From assembly GCF_963678635.1 (NCBI RefSeq), contig NC_087063.1:45984101-46048100 (forward strand): a DNA stretch of 64,000 bases. The letters are read 5' to 3'. Positions 45,073 through 56,629 of the stretch are shown here, one piece after another (position 1 is the first letter of the stretch; each line of letters starts with the position of its first letter). The DNA comes from Symsagittifera roscoffensis. Taxonomy: Eukaryota; Xenacoelomorpha; Acoela; Convolutidae. The position numbers were made by a program, and so were the translations under genes. The notes below the pieces were generated by a model. That model did no database searches and had not been told where the DNA came from. It saw only the letters and a program-made list of their open reading frames with translations.

Positions 45073-46667
45073 AAGCAATTTAAGCGGTTCGAACAATTGT
45101 TTCCCAATTAGCTCTTAAAACTGTTCACCCACATTTTGAAAACAATCACATCGAGCACTGTGCCTTCTGGTACATCATAACTTACTGCAGCCAAGCAAGA
45201 CTTTGTCTGTAAAGTAATTCACGAGCTTGAGTTGAAAACCCGAGTGAATATGATTGTAGATTCAATTAGTTTTTGTTTTTTCAATTTGTGAACTACTTGT
45301 GAATCAAGTGCAGTCGTCGCAATCTGTGTTTCTTGCTCAGCGAGCGGTTGCGCATGTTCTGATGCTTGACAAAATTCAAGTCGACTTTCATCATCCAGGT
45401 TTGAATTTGCATAATAGGAAATGTGCACATTATAAATGGTCTACCCGAGTCGAGATTTTTCACGTAATTTGAAGCAAGATTTGAGCGGTTCGAGCGGTTT
45501 TTTTTAGACAATTACGCTCACAATCTTGCTTCAAAATGAGCGGTTTGAGCGGTTTTTGAACGGTTTATCTAAAAAAACCGCGCAAGATTTGAGCGGTTTT
45601 TGAGCGGTTTATCTAAAAAAACCGCTCAAAAACCGCTCAAGATTTGAACGGTTTTGAGCGGTTTATCTAAAAAAAAACCGCTCAAAAACCGCGCAAGATT
45701 TGAACGGTTTTGAGCGATTTATCTAAAAAACCGCTCAAAAACCGCTCAAATCTTGCGCAGTTTTTTTAGATAAACCGTTCAAAAACCGCTCAAACCGCTC
45801 ATTTTGAAGCAAGATTTTGAGCGGTTTTTGAGCGGTTTATCTAAAAAAAACCGCTCAAAAACCGCGCAAGATTTGAACGGTTTTGAGCGATTTATCTAAA
45901 AAACCGCTCAAAAACCGCTCAAATCTTGCGCAGTTTTTTTAGATAAACCGTTCAAAAACCGCTCAAACCGCTCATTTTGAAGCAAGATTTTGAGCGGTTT
46001 TTGAGCGGTTTATCTAAAAAAAACCGCTCAAAAACCGCGCAAGATTTGAACGGTTTTGAGCGGTTTATCTAAAAAAAACCGCTCAAAAACCGCGCAAGAT
46101 TTGAACGGTTTTAAGCGATTTATCTAAAAAACAGCTCAAAAACCGCTCAAATCTTGCGCAGTTTTTTTAGATAAACCGTTCAAAAACCGCTCAATCCGCT
46201 CATTTTGAAGCAAGATTTTGAGCGTAATTGTCTAAAAAAAACCGCTCAAACCGCTCAAATCTTGCTTCAAATTACGTGAAAAATCTCGACTCGGGTAGAC
46301 CATTTATAATGTGCACATTTCCTATTTTGCAAATTCAAACCTGGATGATGAAAGTCGACTTGAATTTTGTGAAGCATCAGAACATGCGCAACCGCTCGCT
46401 GAGCAAGAAACACAGATTGCGAAGACTGCACTTGATTCACAAGTAGTTCACAAATAGAAAAAACAAAAACTAATTGAATCTACAATCATATTCACTCGGG
46501 TTTTCAACTCAAGCTCGTGAATTACTTTACAGACAAAGTCTTGCTTGGCTGCAGTAAGTTATGATGTACCAGAAGGCACAGTGCTCGATGTGATTGTTTT
46601 CAAAATGTGGGTGAACAGTTTTAAGAGCTAATTGGGAAACAATTGTTCGAACCGCTCAAATTGCTTA
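45073..46667. mobile_element. Foldback-type palindromic element
   Basis: Outer arms 45073-45510 and 46227-46667 are near-perfect reverse complements (start GCAATTTAAGCGGTTCG; end CGAACCGCTCAAATTGC). The 45511-46226 centre is packed with GAGCGGTTTTT / AAAAACCGCTC words, ATCTAAAAAA and GCAAGATTTGA, arranged as ~173-bp modules that are themselves inverted repeats. Identical 72-codon frames (MSKKNRSNRSNLASNYVK...) in both arms are by-products of the palindrome. The layout (long, internally repetitive inverted ends, no gene) fits foldback transposons. No clear target duplication found. Confidence 0.85.
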
Positions 46668-47100
46668 TGTTTAATCTTAAGTTTTGAAACTTTTGATTAA
46701 ACTTTGTTGAGCAATGACCTTTAATTTGAGCAAAAGCACTCTTAAATAATTTAAATTTGTTTATAAACAAGTTTGAACAATTTCTGAAAATGTTGCCTTT
46801 CATGAAAAAATTTTTCATATATGGAAATTGTATGATAACCATTTTTTTTTTCAAAAAAAATTAAATGTAGTTATTTTTCATCACCAGACTGTTGTATTTG
46901 GTTCAATTAGCCGGAGAAACTAGATTGAATAGTTTTTCAATGGTTTTTTGAAATTGTATGAAAATTGTATGTTTAGCATTTTTCCATAAATTTGTATGCA
47001 GGCAATTATATGATAAGCTTTTTCGGTAAGGGGAAATTCAAAATAAGCATTTTCGGTTTATGGAGGTCAACCCGGGGTCACATTACCTTTCCAGGCCTTT
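46668..47100. other. AT-rich flank, nothing recognised
   Basis: Contains no coding or structural signal beyond poly-T/A runs. Confidence 0.35.
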
Positions 47101-47335
47101 TTGTTGGTTTTAATCGGTTTTCTTTATAAGACCGCTCAAAAACCGCTTAAAAACCGCTCACATCTTGCTTGAGAAACCGTTTAAAAATCACCGCAAGAAA
47201 TGAGCGGTTTTTTAAGCAAGATTTGAGCGGTTTGAGTGGTTTTTCCAAAAAAACCGCCCAAATCGCTCAAATCTTGCTGAAAAACCGCTCAAACCGCTCA
47301 TATCTTGAGCGATTTTTGAGCGGGATCTTGACCCG
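47101..47335. repeat. Second ACCGCTC/GAGCGGT repeat cluster
   Basis: AAACCGCTCAAAAACCGCTT, GCAAGATTTGAGCGGTTTG and related words in both orientations, the same vocabulary as the foldback centre but without its outer arms. Directly followed by the 15-bp minisatellite. Confidence 0.8.
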
Positions 47336-47339
47336 GGTA

Positions 47340-47402
47340 ACGGTGGCAGGACAATCTACCCTATACCACTCTACCCTATACCAATCTACCCTATACTAAT
47401 CA
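47340..47402 (+). repeat. 15-bp minisatellite, third site
   Basis: GGCAGGACAATCTACCCTAT, then three to four CTACCCTATACCAAT units. The lead-in word is the same as at 40513, so this is one repeat family with a defined left edge. Confidence 0.85.
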
Positions 47403-47634
47403 TGGAATTTTCAAGTCATTTTTGATTACCAGATACAATGACAGTTGACATTTTCTTGCGGCTATCGAAATGCACTATTGTCTCAAAAACCATAAAGTTC
47501 GAACCGTGGTTTGTATTAACCTGGTGATCGGAAAACGTTTTTATCGTAATTTTGGATTAATGGACTGGGACATTTGTTGATACTTTTTGACCAATCGCGG
47601 GGAAAAACCAGCTTCAGGAAACCAAAACGAACTT

Positions 47635-48660
47635 AACAAGACTGCTCAAATCAGGGCAAAACCCTGAATGTTCCGACTGCCTTTAAGGTCTATGGGGCAG
47701 TAATAACAAAATAAATTAAATGTAATGAAATCGAAATAATTTTTTTTTAATTTGAGTTTAGAGTGAAAATTATCTCCCCACATTTAAATCAATGTAAAAT
47801 ACAAAGTGATAAATTTTGCTCCTAGTAACAAATCAATTGCTGCTAGAGATTTTAGCAGACCGGTTTTTTAGCAGACGAATCTTTCAGAAGACTCAGAACA
47901 TTTATAAAGTCAGAACGCTAACTTCAAACGCGGCATTGGCGATTAGCGAACCTTTGCTCCGCTGCGTCTCAATTCAACGCGAGTGTTATTATGTGCAAAA
48001 CCTTAGTTTTGCCGCCAATTTAGACTATTGTGTTTTTGAAGTTGATAGTTTTGTTGACAAATCGTGAGATTGTCTTACGATTGGGTAAGCTTGATCCCAG
48101 ACTGAGCCTCATTGCAGTACGTGCTCGTTGCTTGCGGCAACATTACCCAGCCCAGAAGAAGAGCCGAAAAGATTGCATGTAAATCTTAACCAGGGGCACA
48201 ACAGCGGATCTCCGTGATGAACTGAACAGCTCGTATATTGGTCCTTTCCCTTGTGGATAAATCGTCTTAACTAACTAACGAAATTTTGAGTCTGTCAATG
48301 AATCATGTATAACTTTAGTACGCTGATCTGCTAAAAGGCTCAATTTTCAAATTTTATGCAAGAAAATTGGTCTGCTAAACGATCGATCCCCAAATCAATT
48401 ATGGCAAAAAAGCTTCCCTCAGCCAATTTGTAACGGTTTCCAAGACTCCGCTTACGCGTTAATAGCGCGATATATATGGCGCGTTAATTGTCCCAAATTG
48501 GCCGAAATGGCAATCTTTTAACCCCCATAATTTTACAAAAAATGATCAAAAGTGAAAAATCTTTCCAAATTTAAATCCAGAACAACAATTGCTTTCCAAT
48601 GATGAAAACTCCGTCAAAAATGGCTTGTTAAAAAGTCGAAATTTTGTCGAAGAAAAAAAA
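47635..48660 (-). mobile_element. M-family element, copy 6 (split by an insertion, one end lost)
   Basis: AACAAGACTGCTC...CTAGTAACAAATCAATTG (47635-47839) continues at 48391 (CAAATCAATTATGGC...) to 48655. The GCTCGGGG/hairpin end is missing. The interruption holds the nested element listed next. Confidence 0.8.
47851..48385. mobile_element. Nested short TIR element inside M copy 6
   Basis: Left edge TTTTAGCAGACCGG, right edge TTGGTCTGCTAAA: an 11-bp perfect inverted terminal repeat (TTTAGCAGACC). Each end has a second subterminal AGCAGA/TCTGCT copy. About 535 bp, no transposase. Contains the segment shared with 37925-38010. Confidence 0.6.
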
Positions 48661-48955
48661 TTTTTTTGAAATAGATTATATTTTTGAATATGTACGGCTG
48701 ATTTTTTATCTCGTTAAAAACTCAAACAAAAACAGCCAATCGATGATTAACATTAACACCATAAGATTCAGTTGTCAACAGGCCGCAAACTATTTGTAAC
48801 TTTATTTATTCTTGTTGAATACATTTTTACTGTCACGTAAATAAAATGTTCAACTGCATCTCCTTTTTCGCCTTTTATTGACATATGCTTCTTAAATGAT
48901 AGGGCTATAAGTTATTCAAAGAACATTAAGATCAAACAAATTTGAAACGAGCGAC

Positions 48956-49249
48956 CTATGCTTGCATGATAATCGATTTCTCCAATTGACTTCTTGGGCT
49001 ATCTTCGCTCTTGAACTTGAAACACATCTTCGTATATCTGAGACATGTCCTGGAAAACACAGCCCACCAGAGGGACGAACAGTTCTTCCTGTTCTTCCCG
49101 TAGATGTTCAAAGTGACCCCGGATAAAAGAAGGGATCCGGCGTAGAGGTACTCAACCGAGAAGGGTTTGGCGAAGGTTAGAAATGAGATGACAGTTGAGA
49201 TGACTTTGCGAAGAGTAGTTACTGTTACGCTGACCAAGGCACCATTGCG
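48956..49249 (-). CDS. SLC35B3: PAPS transporter (SLC35B3-type), last exon
   Basis: Acceptor AAATTTCAG, then GALVSVTVTTLRKVISTVIS, FAKPFSVEYLYAGSLLL and NIYGKNRK. This is the conserved last membrane pair and signature region of adenosine 3'-phospho 5'-phosphosulfate transporters, which move the sulfate donor PAPS from cytosol into the Golgi. The tail runs past NIYGKNRK by ~45 residues to a TAG and is longer and less conserved than in the vertebrate protein. Confidence 0.88.
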   Translation of the reverse strand, partial: RNGALVSVTVTTLRKVISTVISFLTFAKPFSVEYLYAGSLLLSGVTLNIYGKNRKNCSSLWWAVFSRTCLRYTKMCFKFKSEDSPRSQLEKSIIMQA

Positions 49250-49789
49250 CTGAAATTCGAAATATATATCGATCGAGGTTTTTTGATATAATTATTGGCA
49301 ACAGACAGTTGAAAATGAGTCAATTAGCTCAAAGCATGAAAAATCTCATCTTTCGAATTTGAAAGACAAAAAGAGACGTTCTTAAAGCTCTTTGAATTTC
49401 TAGAATAATTTATGATTACCACTTTGTTGATTAAATTTAACCCAATTTGAGAAATCTGAACCAATAGATAATATTTTAATTCGAGAAGAAATCTGAAAAT
49501 TAGATTCCTCTTTTGAAACAAGATGTCAATCACGCAAAAAAAACTATAAAAAATCATCGCGACCAATATGAGAGTCTGAACTGCGTTCATCGACTCTAAA
49601 AAAGCTTTGCCCTTCTAACGTTTCTACGTGTTTAATTTGAGCGAAAAATTTTAATTTGAAATTTATAGTCTTTACTTTTTTACCTCCTTATTTAGTTTTC
49701 TTTCAAAATTATAGTCTTTACTTTTTTACCTCACTCAAAATTAAGTTTTCTTTAAAAAGGATTTGGCATAGATAAAGCAGAATACATAC
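49250..49789 (-). other. SLC35B3 intron with a local tandem duplication
   Basis: TTATAGTCTTTACTTTTTTACC occurs twice (49665-49690 and 49710-49735) in ~48-bp direct repeats. No other element is seen. Confidence 0.6.
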
Positions 49790-50218
49790 CCTGATAAGAA
49801 CTAAAACCAAATTGATTCCAAGAAATCCACAAACTGTCAGGGCTAGCATGAGTTCTAGACTCAGCGGGGCCGCACTTTTCAGTGCCCGATAACCCTCAAC
49901 AAGTGATCCATCTGCCGATACGATCACGAACAGAGCCCAAGTTCCGAACGAATAGGAATATGTCGTCAATTCTGCTTGGCTCATTCGATAATCTCGCAGA
50001 ATCTTTTCCTGGAAATTTCCTAAAAACGCGTCGAAAACTAAAGCTGAACAGATGTAGAATATTCCGAGCATGTTGAATTCGGTGTTTAAGGTCTTGTCGA
50101 CTTTTGTGAACCAAATTAGTCCGAATGTCATGAGAATAACTGAGAGGTAATCTAAGGAATGGAAGCGTTTTGATTGCACGAGAATCCCGCCAATCATCAC
50201 TGGAATCAGCTTGCAGCT
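49790..50218 (-). CDS. SLC35B3: PAPS transporter (SLC35B3-type), central exon
   Basis: 143 codons, phase 0 at both ends (acceptor AAATTTTAG, donor AGG|GTATGT). Encodes SCKLIPVMIGGILVQSKRFH, LIWFTKVDK, CSALVFDAFLGNFQEKILRD, LTTYSYSFGTW and CGFLGINLVLVLIR, covering several membrane helices. The KLIPVM and GNxQEK motifs are hallmarks of the SLC35B2/B3 branch of nucleotide-sugar transporters. Confidence 0.9.
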
Positions 50219-50403
50219 CTAAAATTTGCAATTTGGAAACATGTTTCTTAAGATGAAAAAGTTTATTCTAAAAAATATCAAGCTGCATTGAAAATTTGGT
50301 AGAAATTGACTGTCTAATTAATATCTCATTTTGACTTTTCTTTTTTGTACTTATTGTTTTTGCATTGAGTTCAATTAATTGAGATCAGTTATGGAGTTAT
50401 GAC

Positions 50404-50628
50404 TTTGAACATCATCTGTGTCGGATAATTGAGATAAGAGAGTGAGCAGTTTGAGAAGACCATCGTGGCAGCGCTTGTGAAACCAACTAGGATGTAGCAC
50501 CGGAAAGGGGCACATGGCTGAACCCTCCTCTTAGCACAGGTCTGCTGCAGCCAGAACTGACCCCAGCATAGAATACTGCGCAAGCCAAATTCCATCATTG
50601 TCAAAAATGCACCGTATTCTCTGATGTT
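50404..50628 (-). CDS. SLC35B3: PAPS transporter (SLC35B3-type), upstream exon
   Basis: 75 codons, acceptor CTGCGTTTAG, phase 0. Reads NIREYGAFLTMMEFGLRSIL and, at the end, SNCSLSYLNYPTQMMFK, the family's 'SLGYLNYPTQVIFK' helix that precedes KLIPVM in the next exon. The donor (AAA|GTCATA) is weak but forced by homology. Confidence 0.88.
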
Positions 50629-50888
50629 CTAAACGCAGCATTTGCTTTAAAAAAACACAGTTTTTGGCTCAAAACCACCTTGTTTGCCGTCCTGAAAATG
50701 GAACAGCTCCATCAAAATGATGGCTTCTTTTAAAAAAGAGATTTTTCACGCGTCTCTAGAATGAATTATATAATACAAAGTTCAAATATGTATTATATAA
50801 TTCATTCTAGTTTAGAAAAATTGGACTAGCATGGCATTGAGGTTGTTTTTAAAGCTTCAATCGAGAACTCCAAAAAATTGTGACCTAC

Positions 50889-50966
50889 CGGAATTCTGAA
50901 AATCCATTCCTGAATGACCGCGTAACAGCCGTACACGAAAAATACGCTTCCTGCTGTAATTGTGAA
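50889..50966 (-). CDS. SLC35B3: PAPS transporter (SLC35B3-type), exon with first membrane helix
   Basis: 26 codons: FTITAGSVFFVYGCYAVIQE and WIFRIP, corresponding to the first helix (family pattern 'GVFxFYxxYGYLQExIF'). Acceptor GCGTTTCAG, donor CCG|GTAGGT, phase 0. The N-terminal exon(s) must lie at higher coordinates and were not found with certainty. Confidence 0.82.
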
Positions 50967-50999
50967 CTGAAACGCAGAATTAAAACACGGTGATGTTGT

Positions 51000-51709
51000 C
51001 CCCATTGCCTAAATTGCAAAGGGAATCAACAATTGTCAATAATGACTACAACATCTAAACTCCGATGTTAATATTTCGTTTTTGCTCTGTACGCAAAAAG
51101 TAATCCGTTTTTAAATTACACAACAAGTGACATCAAAATATGTTTGCATTGTATGATTTTTTTTGTAATTCTCAGTGTGAAATGAAAGATGTACCAATTT
51201 TTGTTTGGTAATGAATGTATGAAATATTTTAGTGAATCATACACATATGCGTGAAATAACGATAAAACAACATAAATACAGAAATTCTGGTCAGTTCTTT
51301 CCAAGTGCTATTATGATCAAACTGACTAAAATTGATTTTATGGCCTTTGTTTCCAGCAGAGAGCGAACCAATAAATTTAGATTTGGCTACACTGGAAAAA
51401 TTAATGGCCGTTGCTCTGTACCAGAAAAGTATAATCCGGTTTCCAGTTTTTAGATCTGGTTTCCTTCAAATCTATAAAACTTGACGACTTGTCTTCTTTA
51501 GATAGAACTATGTGTGGCCGTGAAAAAGGTTATGGGTAAGCCGTAAGCGCTTACTGAAGCTGCTAAAAACTAACTCTTCCACAGCAAAACTTAGTTGGAA
51601 AAATGATTGAGATGTACATGTTGGGGTTAGTTGCTACACTCTTTATCATTAACTTGAAAATGATTATATCACCAGTTTAAAAAAGTTCTTACATATTTAT
51701 TCTTGTTTT
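51000..51709. other. Intronic or intergenic, nothing recognised
   Basis: Small frames (51116-51304 and 51232-51453) carry no family motif. Expected to be intron if the SLC35B3 5' exon lies further right. Confidence 0.35.
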
Positions 51710-52238
51710 TGTTCCGACTTTCGGTACGAAAGTAACGGAATATTTGTGCTCGGGGTGGGTTTTTTTTTTCTTCAGACATATTTCGACTTTTTAACTAGCC
51801 ATTTTTGACGGAATTTTTTTATATCATTCGAAAGGTGTTGATGTCCTGAGCTCAAATTTGAAAAGATATTTCACTTGTGATCATTTTTCGTAAAGTTATG
51901 GGGATTTAAAGATTGCCATTTTGGCCAATTTGGGACAATTAACGCTCGATATATTTCGCGCTATTAACGCGTAAGCGGAGAGTTAATCCGTCTTTGAAAT
52001 CGTACCAAATTGGTTAAAAGAAGCTTATTCGCCATAATTGGTTTGTTACAAGGAGCAAAATCTAACCTTTTGTACTTAACATGGCGTGTGGGGGATGATT
52101 TTCATTAAAAAAATTCAAATTTTAGAAAAAAAAATTTCATTTTTTTTCATTTAATTTCTTAAATGTTATTACTGCTCCATAAACGTTAAAAGGCGGTCGG
52201 AACATTCAGGGCTTCGCCCTGGTACGAGCAGTCTTGTT
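51710..52238 (+). mobile_element. M-family element, copy 7
   Basis: Full-length forward copy with both hairpins (ACTTTCGGTACGAAAGT; CAGGGCTTCGCCCTG). Confidence 0.85.
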
Positions 52239-52255
52239 CAATATATTTTTCATTT

Positions 52256-52920
52256 TTAAAAAGTTTTGTTGTTTATGCAATTACACAAGTGTTTTGAACT
52301 AAAACTCGAACAAAGAAAATTTGCAGGACGATTCGATTCACTGAATTTTTTTGTCGAATACTCGATTGAACCTCTTTTATTAATTTCAACAATTCGGCCA
52401 GAAATTTCGTATACAACTATGATTACATATCCATTTTGATTGTATCGGTTATATTCACTCATTCGTCTTCTAATACGTTTTTTCTTTACGTTTGGGCTTG
52501 AAAGTGGAATAAATTTATTTAGAAAAAACTTTATAAAAACTATATGAAAAAAAATTATCATGCGTGTTTACATATTGAAGTTTGAGTTAACTTTTCATAT
52601 ATTTTTACTTACTATTTTTCGAAGTACTTTTCTTTTAATTTTTTTTTGAGGTTCATCAACGTTGTTTATGCAATTCAGAAAACGTTTTGAAATAAAAGTT
52701 GAACGAGCAAAACTTCAAAGCAGATGCAAGGATTTTTTTTGTTGTTGTTGAATATGTGATGAAATCTTTTAAGAAATTTCAACAATTGCGAAAATTTTGT
52801 AAAGGAACAGAAATTTTGTATAGGACTATAAATTTTTTTTTGTGTTTGTTGTAATAACTCATTTGTCCTTCAAATTTGTTTTTCACGTTTGGGTTCGATT
52901 GCACCCTGATGAAAACTCAG
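52256..52920. repeat. Diverged ~405-bp tandem duplication
   Basis: GTTGTTTATGCAATT occurs at 52266 and 52662, and ACGTTTGGGCTTGAA / ACGTTTGGGTTCGAT at 52488 and 52888, in the same order with intervening similarity (ATTTCAACAATT). The 101-codon minus frame at 52256-52561 is broken in the partner, so coding is doubtful. Confidence 0.6.
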
Positions 52921-53279
52921 GAAATCAATAGTAACAGGGGAAAAAAACTAGAACGCCCAAAGGCACAAATTTCAAATAACTGAAATCTTTATTTTATAGA
53001 TTTTTTTAGAGTTGGGTTGACAGGAAGCGCTTCAAAAGAGTGCAATGCACCATTGATTAAAATATTTAACAAGCAGTTTTTTTTACAACTGAGATAAAAA
53101 CCGGGTTTTCCGGAAAAGTAAAAGCAGAAAAAATCCGAGAAACCTATTTTCCATAGAAAAAACTGTTTTTGCAGCTCTCAAAAACAAAATATAAAAAAGT
53201 GGGATTATCTAGTACCTTCAACAAAAAAATGTTTCAGAGCATAATCCATAATCTTCCATTACTTTCAACTATCTCTTTT
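52921..53279. other. AT-rich, nothing recognised
   Basis: No repeat partner or gene visible. Confidence 0.3.
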
Positions 53280-53797
53280 TGTTCCGATTTTTGATATGGA
53301 ATATTTGTGCTCGGGGTGGGTTTTTTTTCTTCAGACAAACTTCGACTTTTTAACTAGCCGTTTTTGACGGAATTTTTTTATATCATTCGAAAGCTATTGC
53401 TGTCCTGAGCTTGAATTTGAAATAAAATTTTACCTGTGATTATTTTTTGTAAAGTTATGGGGGTTTAAAGACTGTCATTTTGACCAATTTGGGACAATTA
53501 ACGCGCGATAAATTTCGCGCTATTAACGCGTCAGCGAGATTTAATCCGTCTTAGAAATCGTTCCAAATTGGTTCAAGGAAACTTATATGCCATAATTGAT
53601 TTGTTAATAGGCGCAAAATCTATCACTTTGTACTTAATACGACGTGTGGGGGATGTTTTTACGTTAAATCTCAAATTTTTTCAAAAAGTTATTTTTTTTT
53701 TTTATTACATTGAAATTTTTTGTCTTATTATTGCTCCATAGACCTCAAAAGGCATTCGGAACTTTCAGGGCTTCGCCCTGATACGAGCAGTATTGTT
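53280..53797 (+). mobile_element. M-family element, copy 8
   Basis: Forward copy. It shares subfamily marks with copy 11: TAGCCGTTTTTGACGG, AAAGCTATTGCTGTCC, TTGAAATAAAATTTTACC and ACGCGTCAGCGAGA. The 5' hairpin is damaged (GATTTTTGATATGG). Confidence 0.85.
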
Positions 53798-55119
53798 GCA
53801 GTTTATGCTGCCTGGCTCAGAGAGAAGATCAAAATTTGTTTACTGAACAACCGGCTAGTGAGTTTTCGATATCGTTTCAACCTCAAAGACTTTGCAAAAA
53901 ACATGGAAGTTATTTTTTTTATTTTTTTTGAAAGCGTTGTGTGGTTTCTATTAAAATTATTCAAAACTTTTCTCCGAGCAATTGAATGTATTCTCATTAT
54001 GGCAAACGGTTATACAATTCAACTTCGATATTTTTATAGATTTTTAAAACTAATTCGTATTTACTTGGAAAAAAGTCGACATCGTAGTATGTCACTACGC
54101 TCCGTTATCTAAATTTTTTATGACATAAGTAAAAGATTTTTTTTTTACTATCAAATTGATTGCAATTTAGCAATTTATACTTATTTTAATCAATTCGATA
54201 AGCACCAAAATCTATTTTAAGTGCATATTTTGGTACAGATTATATAGAAATTATATGACCAATAAAATCCATTCAATTTTTATGCGTGGGGGAGAGGAGG
54301 GGGGGGGGGGGATGGGTGAAATCAAGGGTTTTTTTCAGGGTTTTTGTGTTTTTCTTAAGCTAACAGAAAAACCCTGAACAAAAATAGCGCCTGATAAATC
54401 AATCTTAAACTTCGACATCAGAAACAAAATAATCAGCAGACCGTTGGAAAGCTTTTAATAGTTGTTAACTAACCGAGAAGATAGCTCGCTTTCTTCGCAG
54501 CTAAATTGAACAATCAATTTGACTGTGAAAATCATTGTCAATAACAAAGTCAATAAGGTCGCGGGGTTAAATTGAAAAAAAAATAACTGGAAAAAAAATA
54601 ATTTTTTTTTCCGAAGATGGAAAATTCCAGTATCTATTTAATTATTTAGTTTTTCATAACTTCTCGAGTCGAAATAGATTCCTTGAGACGAAAAGCATAT
54701 ATGCAGCATCATCATACAAAATATTATATTGAAGCCTCATCAGCGAAGAATTGAAATGATATACGAAACTTCTTTAAAATCTTTAAGAATTTGTGTAAAT
54801 TTTTTGGGCTGTGTGTCGCGTATCAAAAGATGCCCGTCGTTCAACAACTTTAACTGTTAAAATTCGTCAAAGAGACTAAAATTCAGTCTACTATGTTATT
54901 ACTGTAAATAACTGAAATGAATGAATGATAGCCAGCTGGTGAGGTGATACATACAACATAGCCTGAAAACTTCGAGAAAAATTATTCTAAGCAGCAGAAG
55001 ACTTAAGCACCAGATTTATAATGCAAAGCGATACGTTGCTGACAGGGTTTATTTTAAATACATTGCTCCCTACTGCCTGTTAATTTGTCCGTATCAGATT
55101 ACGTGATAAAGGAACTGAC
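53798..55119. other. AT-rich, no gene recognised; G-run at 54297
   Basis: A plus frame running out of M copy 8 (53720-54112) reads non-conserved, hydrophobic sequence. A GGGGGAGAGGAGGGGGGGGGG run lies at about 54290-54311. No other feature is seen. Confidence 0.35.
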
Positions 55120-55173
55120 CTCAAACCAAGAATATTCCTTTTGATTACCAACAAATGTCTGTTCAATTATCAT
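55120..55173 (-). other. Candidate first coding exon of the SLC35B3-type gene
   Basis: ATG at 55171-55173 opens MIIEQTFVGNQKEYSWFE, followed by a donor GAG|GTCAGT in phase 0, which would fit the phase-0 acceptor at 50966. No homology is visible, so this rests on phase, start codon and codon quality only. Confidence 0.2.
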
Positions 55174-55478
55174 AGCAAAACTTGAAAAAGAAAAATGAGA
55201 TAACAAAAATAGAAATATTTTTGTGAAGATTTTTTAATTGTCTTTCAAAAAATTATGGAATTTTTTTATGGAATTTTCGAAAACAATCGTTTTATGGAAT
55301 TTTCGAAAACTTTAAAATTTCAGCGTTTAATTGTTTCAATGCTGTAAGCTGAAAATGTAAAATTTGCAAGATGAAATTATTTTCCTAAATAGCAAAAAAA
55401 TTTCATGAGTTTGATTGCTAACTTTTGCATCAAATAGCTTTCAGACCCGACTAAGTTCGATTCTGCTGTACAGATTTT

Positions 55479-55836
55479 TGTTCCGACTTTCGTAACGAAA
55501 GTAATCGAACATTTGTGCCCGGGGTGTTTTTTTCTTCAGGCAAATTTCGACTTTTAAACTAGCCATTTATGACGGAACCTGTTGATCTTGAACTTGAATT
55601 TCTTTATTTTTTTGTGATGATTTATAATTCATTTATATCTTTCAAAAGGTATTGGTGTCCTGAGCTTGAACTTGAAAGTTATTTAACCTGAGAGCATTTT
55701 TTTAAAGTTATGGGGTTTAAAGATTGCCAATAAAGTTTGAAACAATTAAAGCGCGATATATTTTGCGCTATTAACGAGTAAACGGAGATTTAATCCGTCT
55801 TAGAAATCGTTCCAAAATGGTTGAAGGAAGCTTATT
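55479..55836 (+). mobile_element. M-family element, copy 9 (3' truncated)
   Basis: Begins TGTTCCGACTTTCGTAACG. Contains a ~55-bp insertion near 55580-55635 and stops at GGAAGCTTATTTG, losing the 3' hairpin end. Confidence 0.75.
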
Positions 55837-55908
55837 TGAAGGCATCTTTTAACATGCCTTCATCTTTCATATACGCTTAAAAGCATTAAATAATTTACAC
55901 TAAACTGA

Positions 55909-56422
55909 AACAATACTGCTCGTATCAGGGCAAATCCTTGAATATTCCGACTGCATTTTAAGGTTTATGGAGCAGTAATAATATGAAAAAATTGAAAGTA
56001 ATAAATATAACGAAAAAACAATTTTTTCTAAAAAAATTTGAGATTTTTGGTAATATGAAGACAATAATAACGCCATACGAAGTCCAAAGAGATTTAGCTC
56101 CGAGTAACAAATCAATTGTGGCAAATAAGCTTCCTTCAACCAATTTGGAACGATTTCAAAGACAGATTAAATCTCCGCTTACACGTTAATAGCGCAAAAT
56201 ATATCGCCAAAATGGCAATTTTTAAACCCCATACCTTTACAAAAACTAATCACAGGTGAAATATTTTTTCCAAATTTAAGCTCAAAACAGCAATACTCTC
56301 TGAATGATATTAAAATAATTCTGTCGAAAATGGCTAATTAAAAAGTCGAAATTTGTCTGAAAAAATCCAGCCCAGCCCGAGCACAAATATTCCGCTATTT
56401 TGGTTACGAAAGTCGGAACAAA
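55909..56422 (-). mobile_element. M-family element, copy 10
   Basis: Reverse copy, AACAATACTGCTCGTATCAG to CGAAAGTCGGAACAA. It lacks ~25 bp of the TTAACGC core. Inverted relative to copies 9 and 11, which flank it at 73 and ~207 bp. Confidence 0.85.
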
Positions 56423-56629
56423 AACCAATTAGCTTAGTAGTTTTGCTTCACTTTCCTAAACGCAGCTATAGTTAATTGTCAGGTGGTGGAAATGCTGTTT
56501 ATAGGAGACTGAAGAGTAACGCAGTTAAAGTTAATTAACAAAACTTTTAAAAATAAAGCGCCAAGCTTGATCGAATCAAGAAATAGGTCCAATAATTTAA
56601 ATTGTCTTTTCCATCTTGAATCTGATTTT

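Noticed and set aside
45293..46446. Two identical 72-codon frames facing each other (MSKKNRSNRSNLAS...)
   Set aside because: They lie in the mirrored arms of the foldback element and start in its repeat words. No independent evidence of coding.
54001..54112. Coding end of the plus frame 53720-54112
   Set aside because: It begins inside M copy 8 and runs into AT-rich DNA with no recognised domain.
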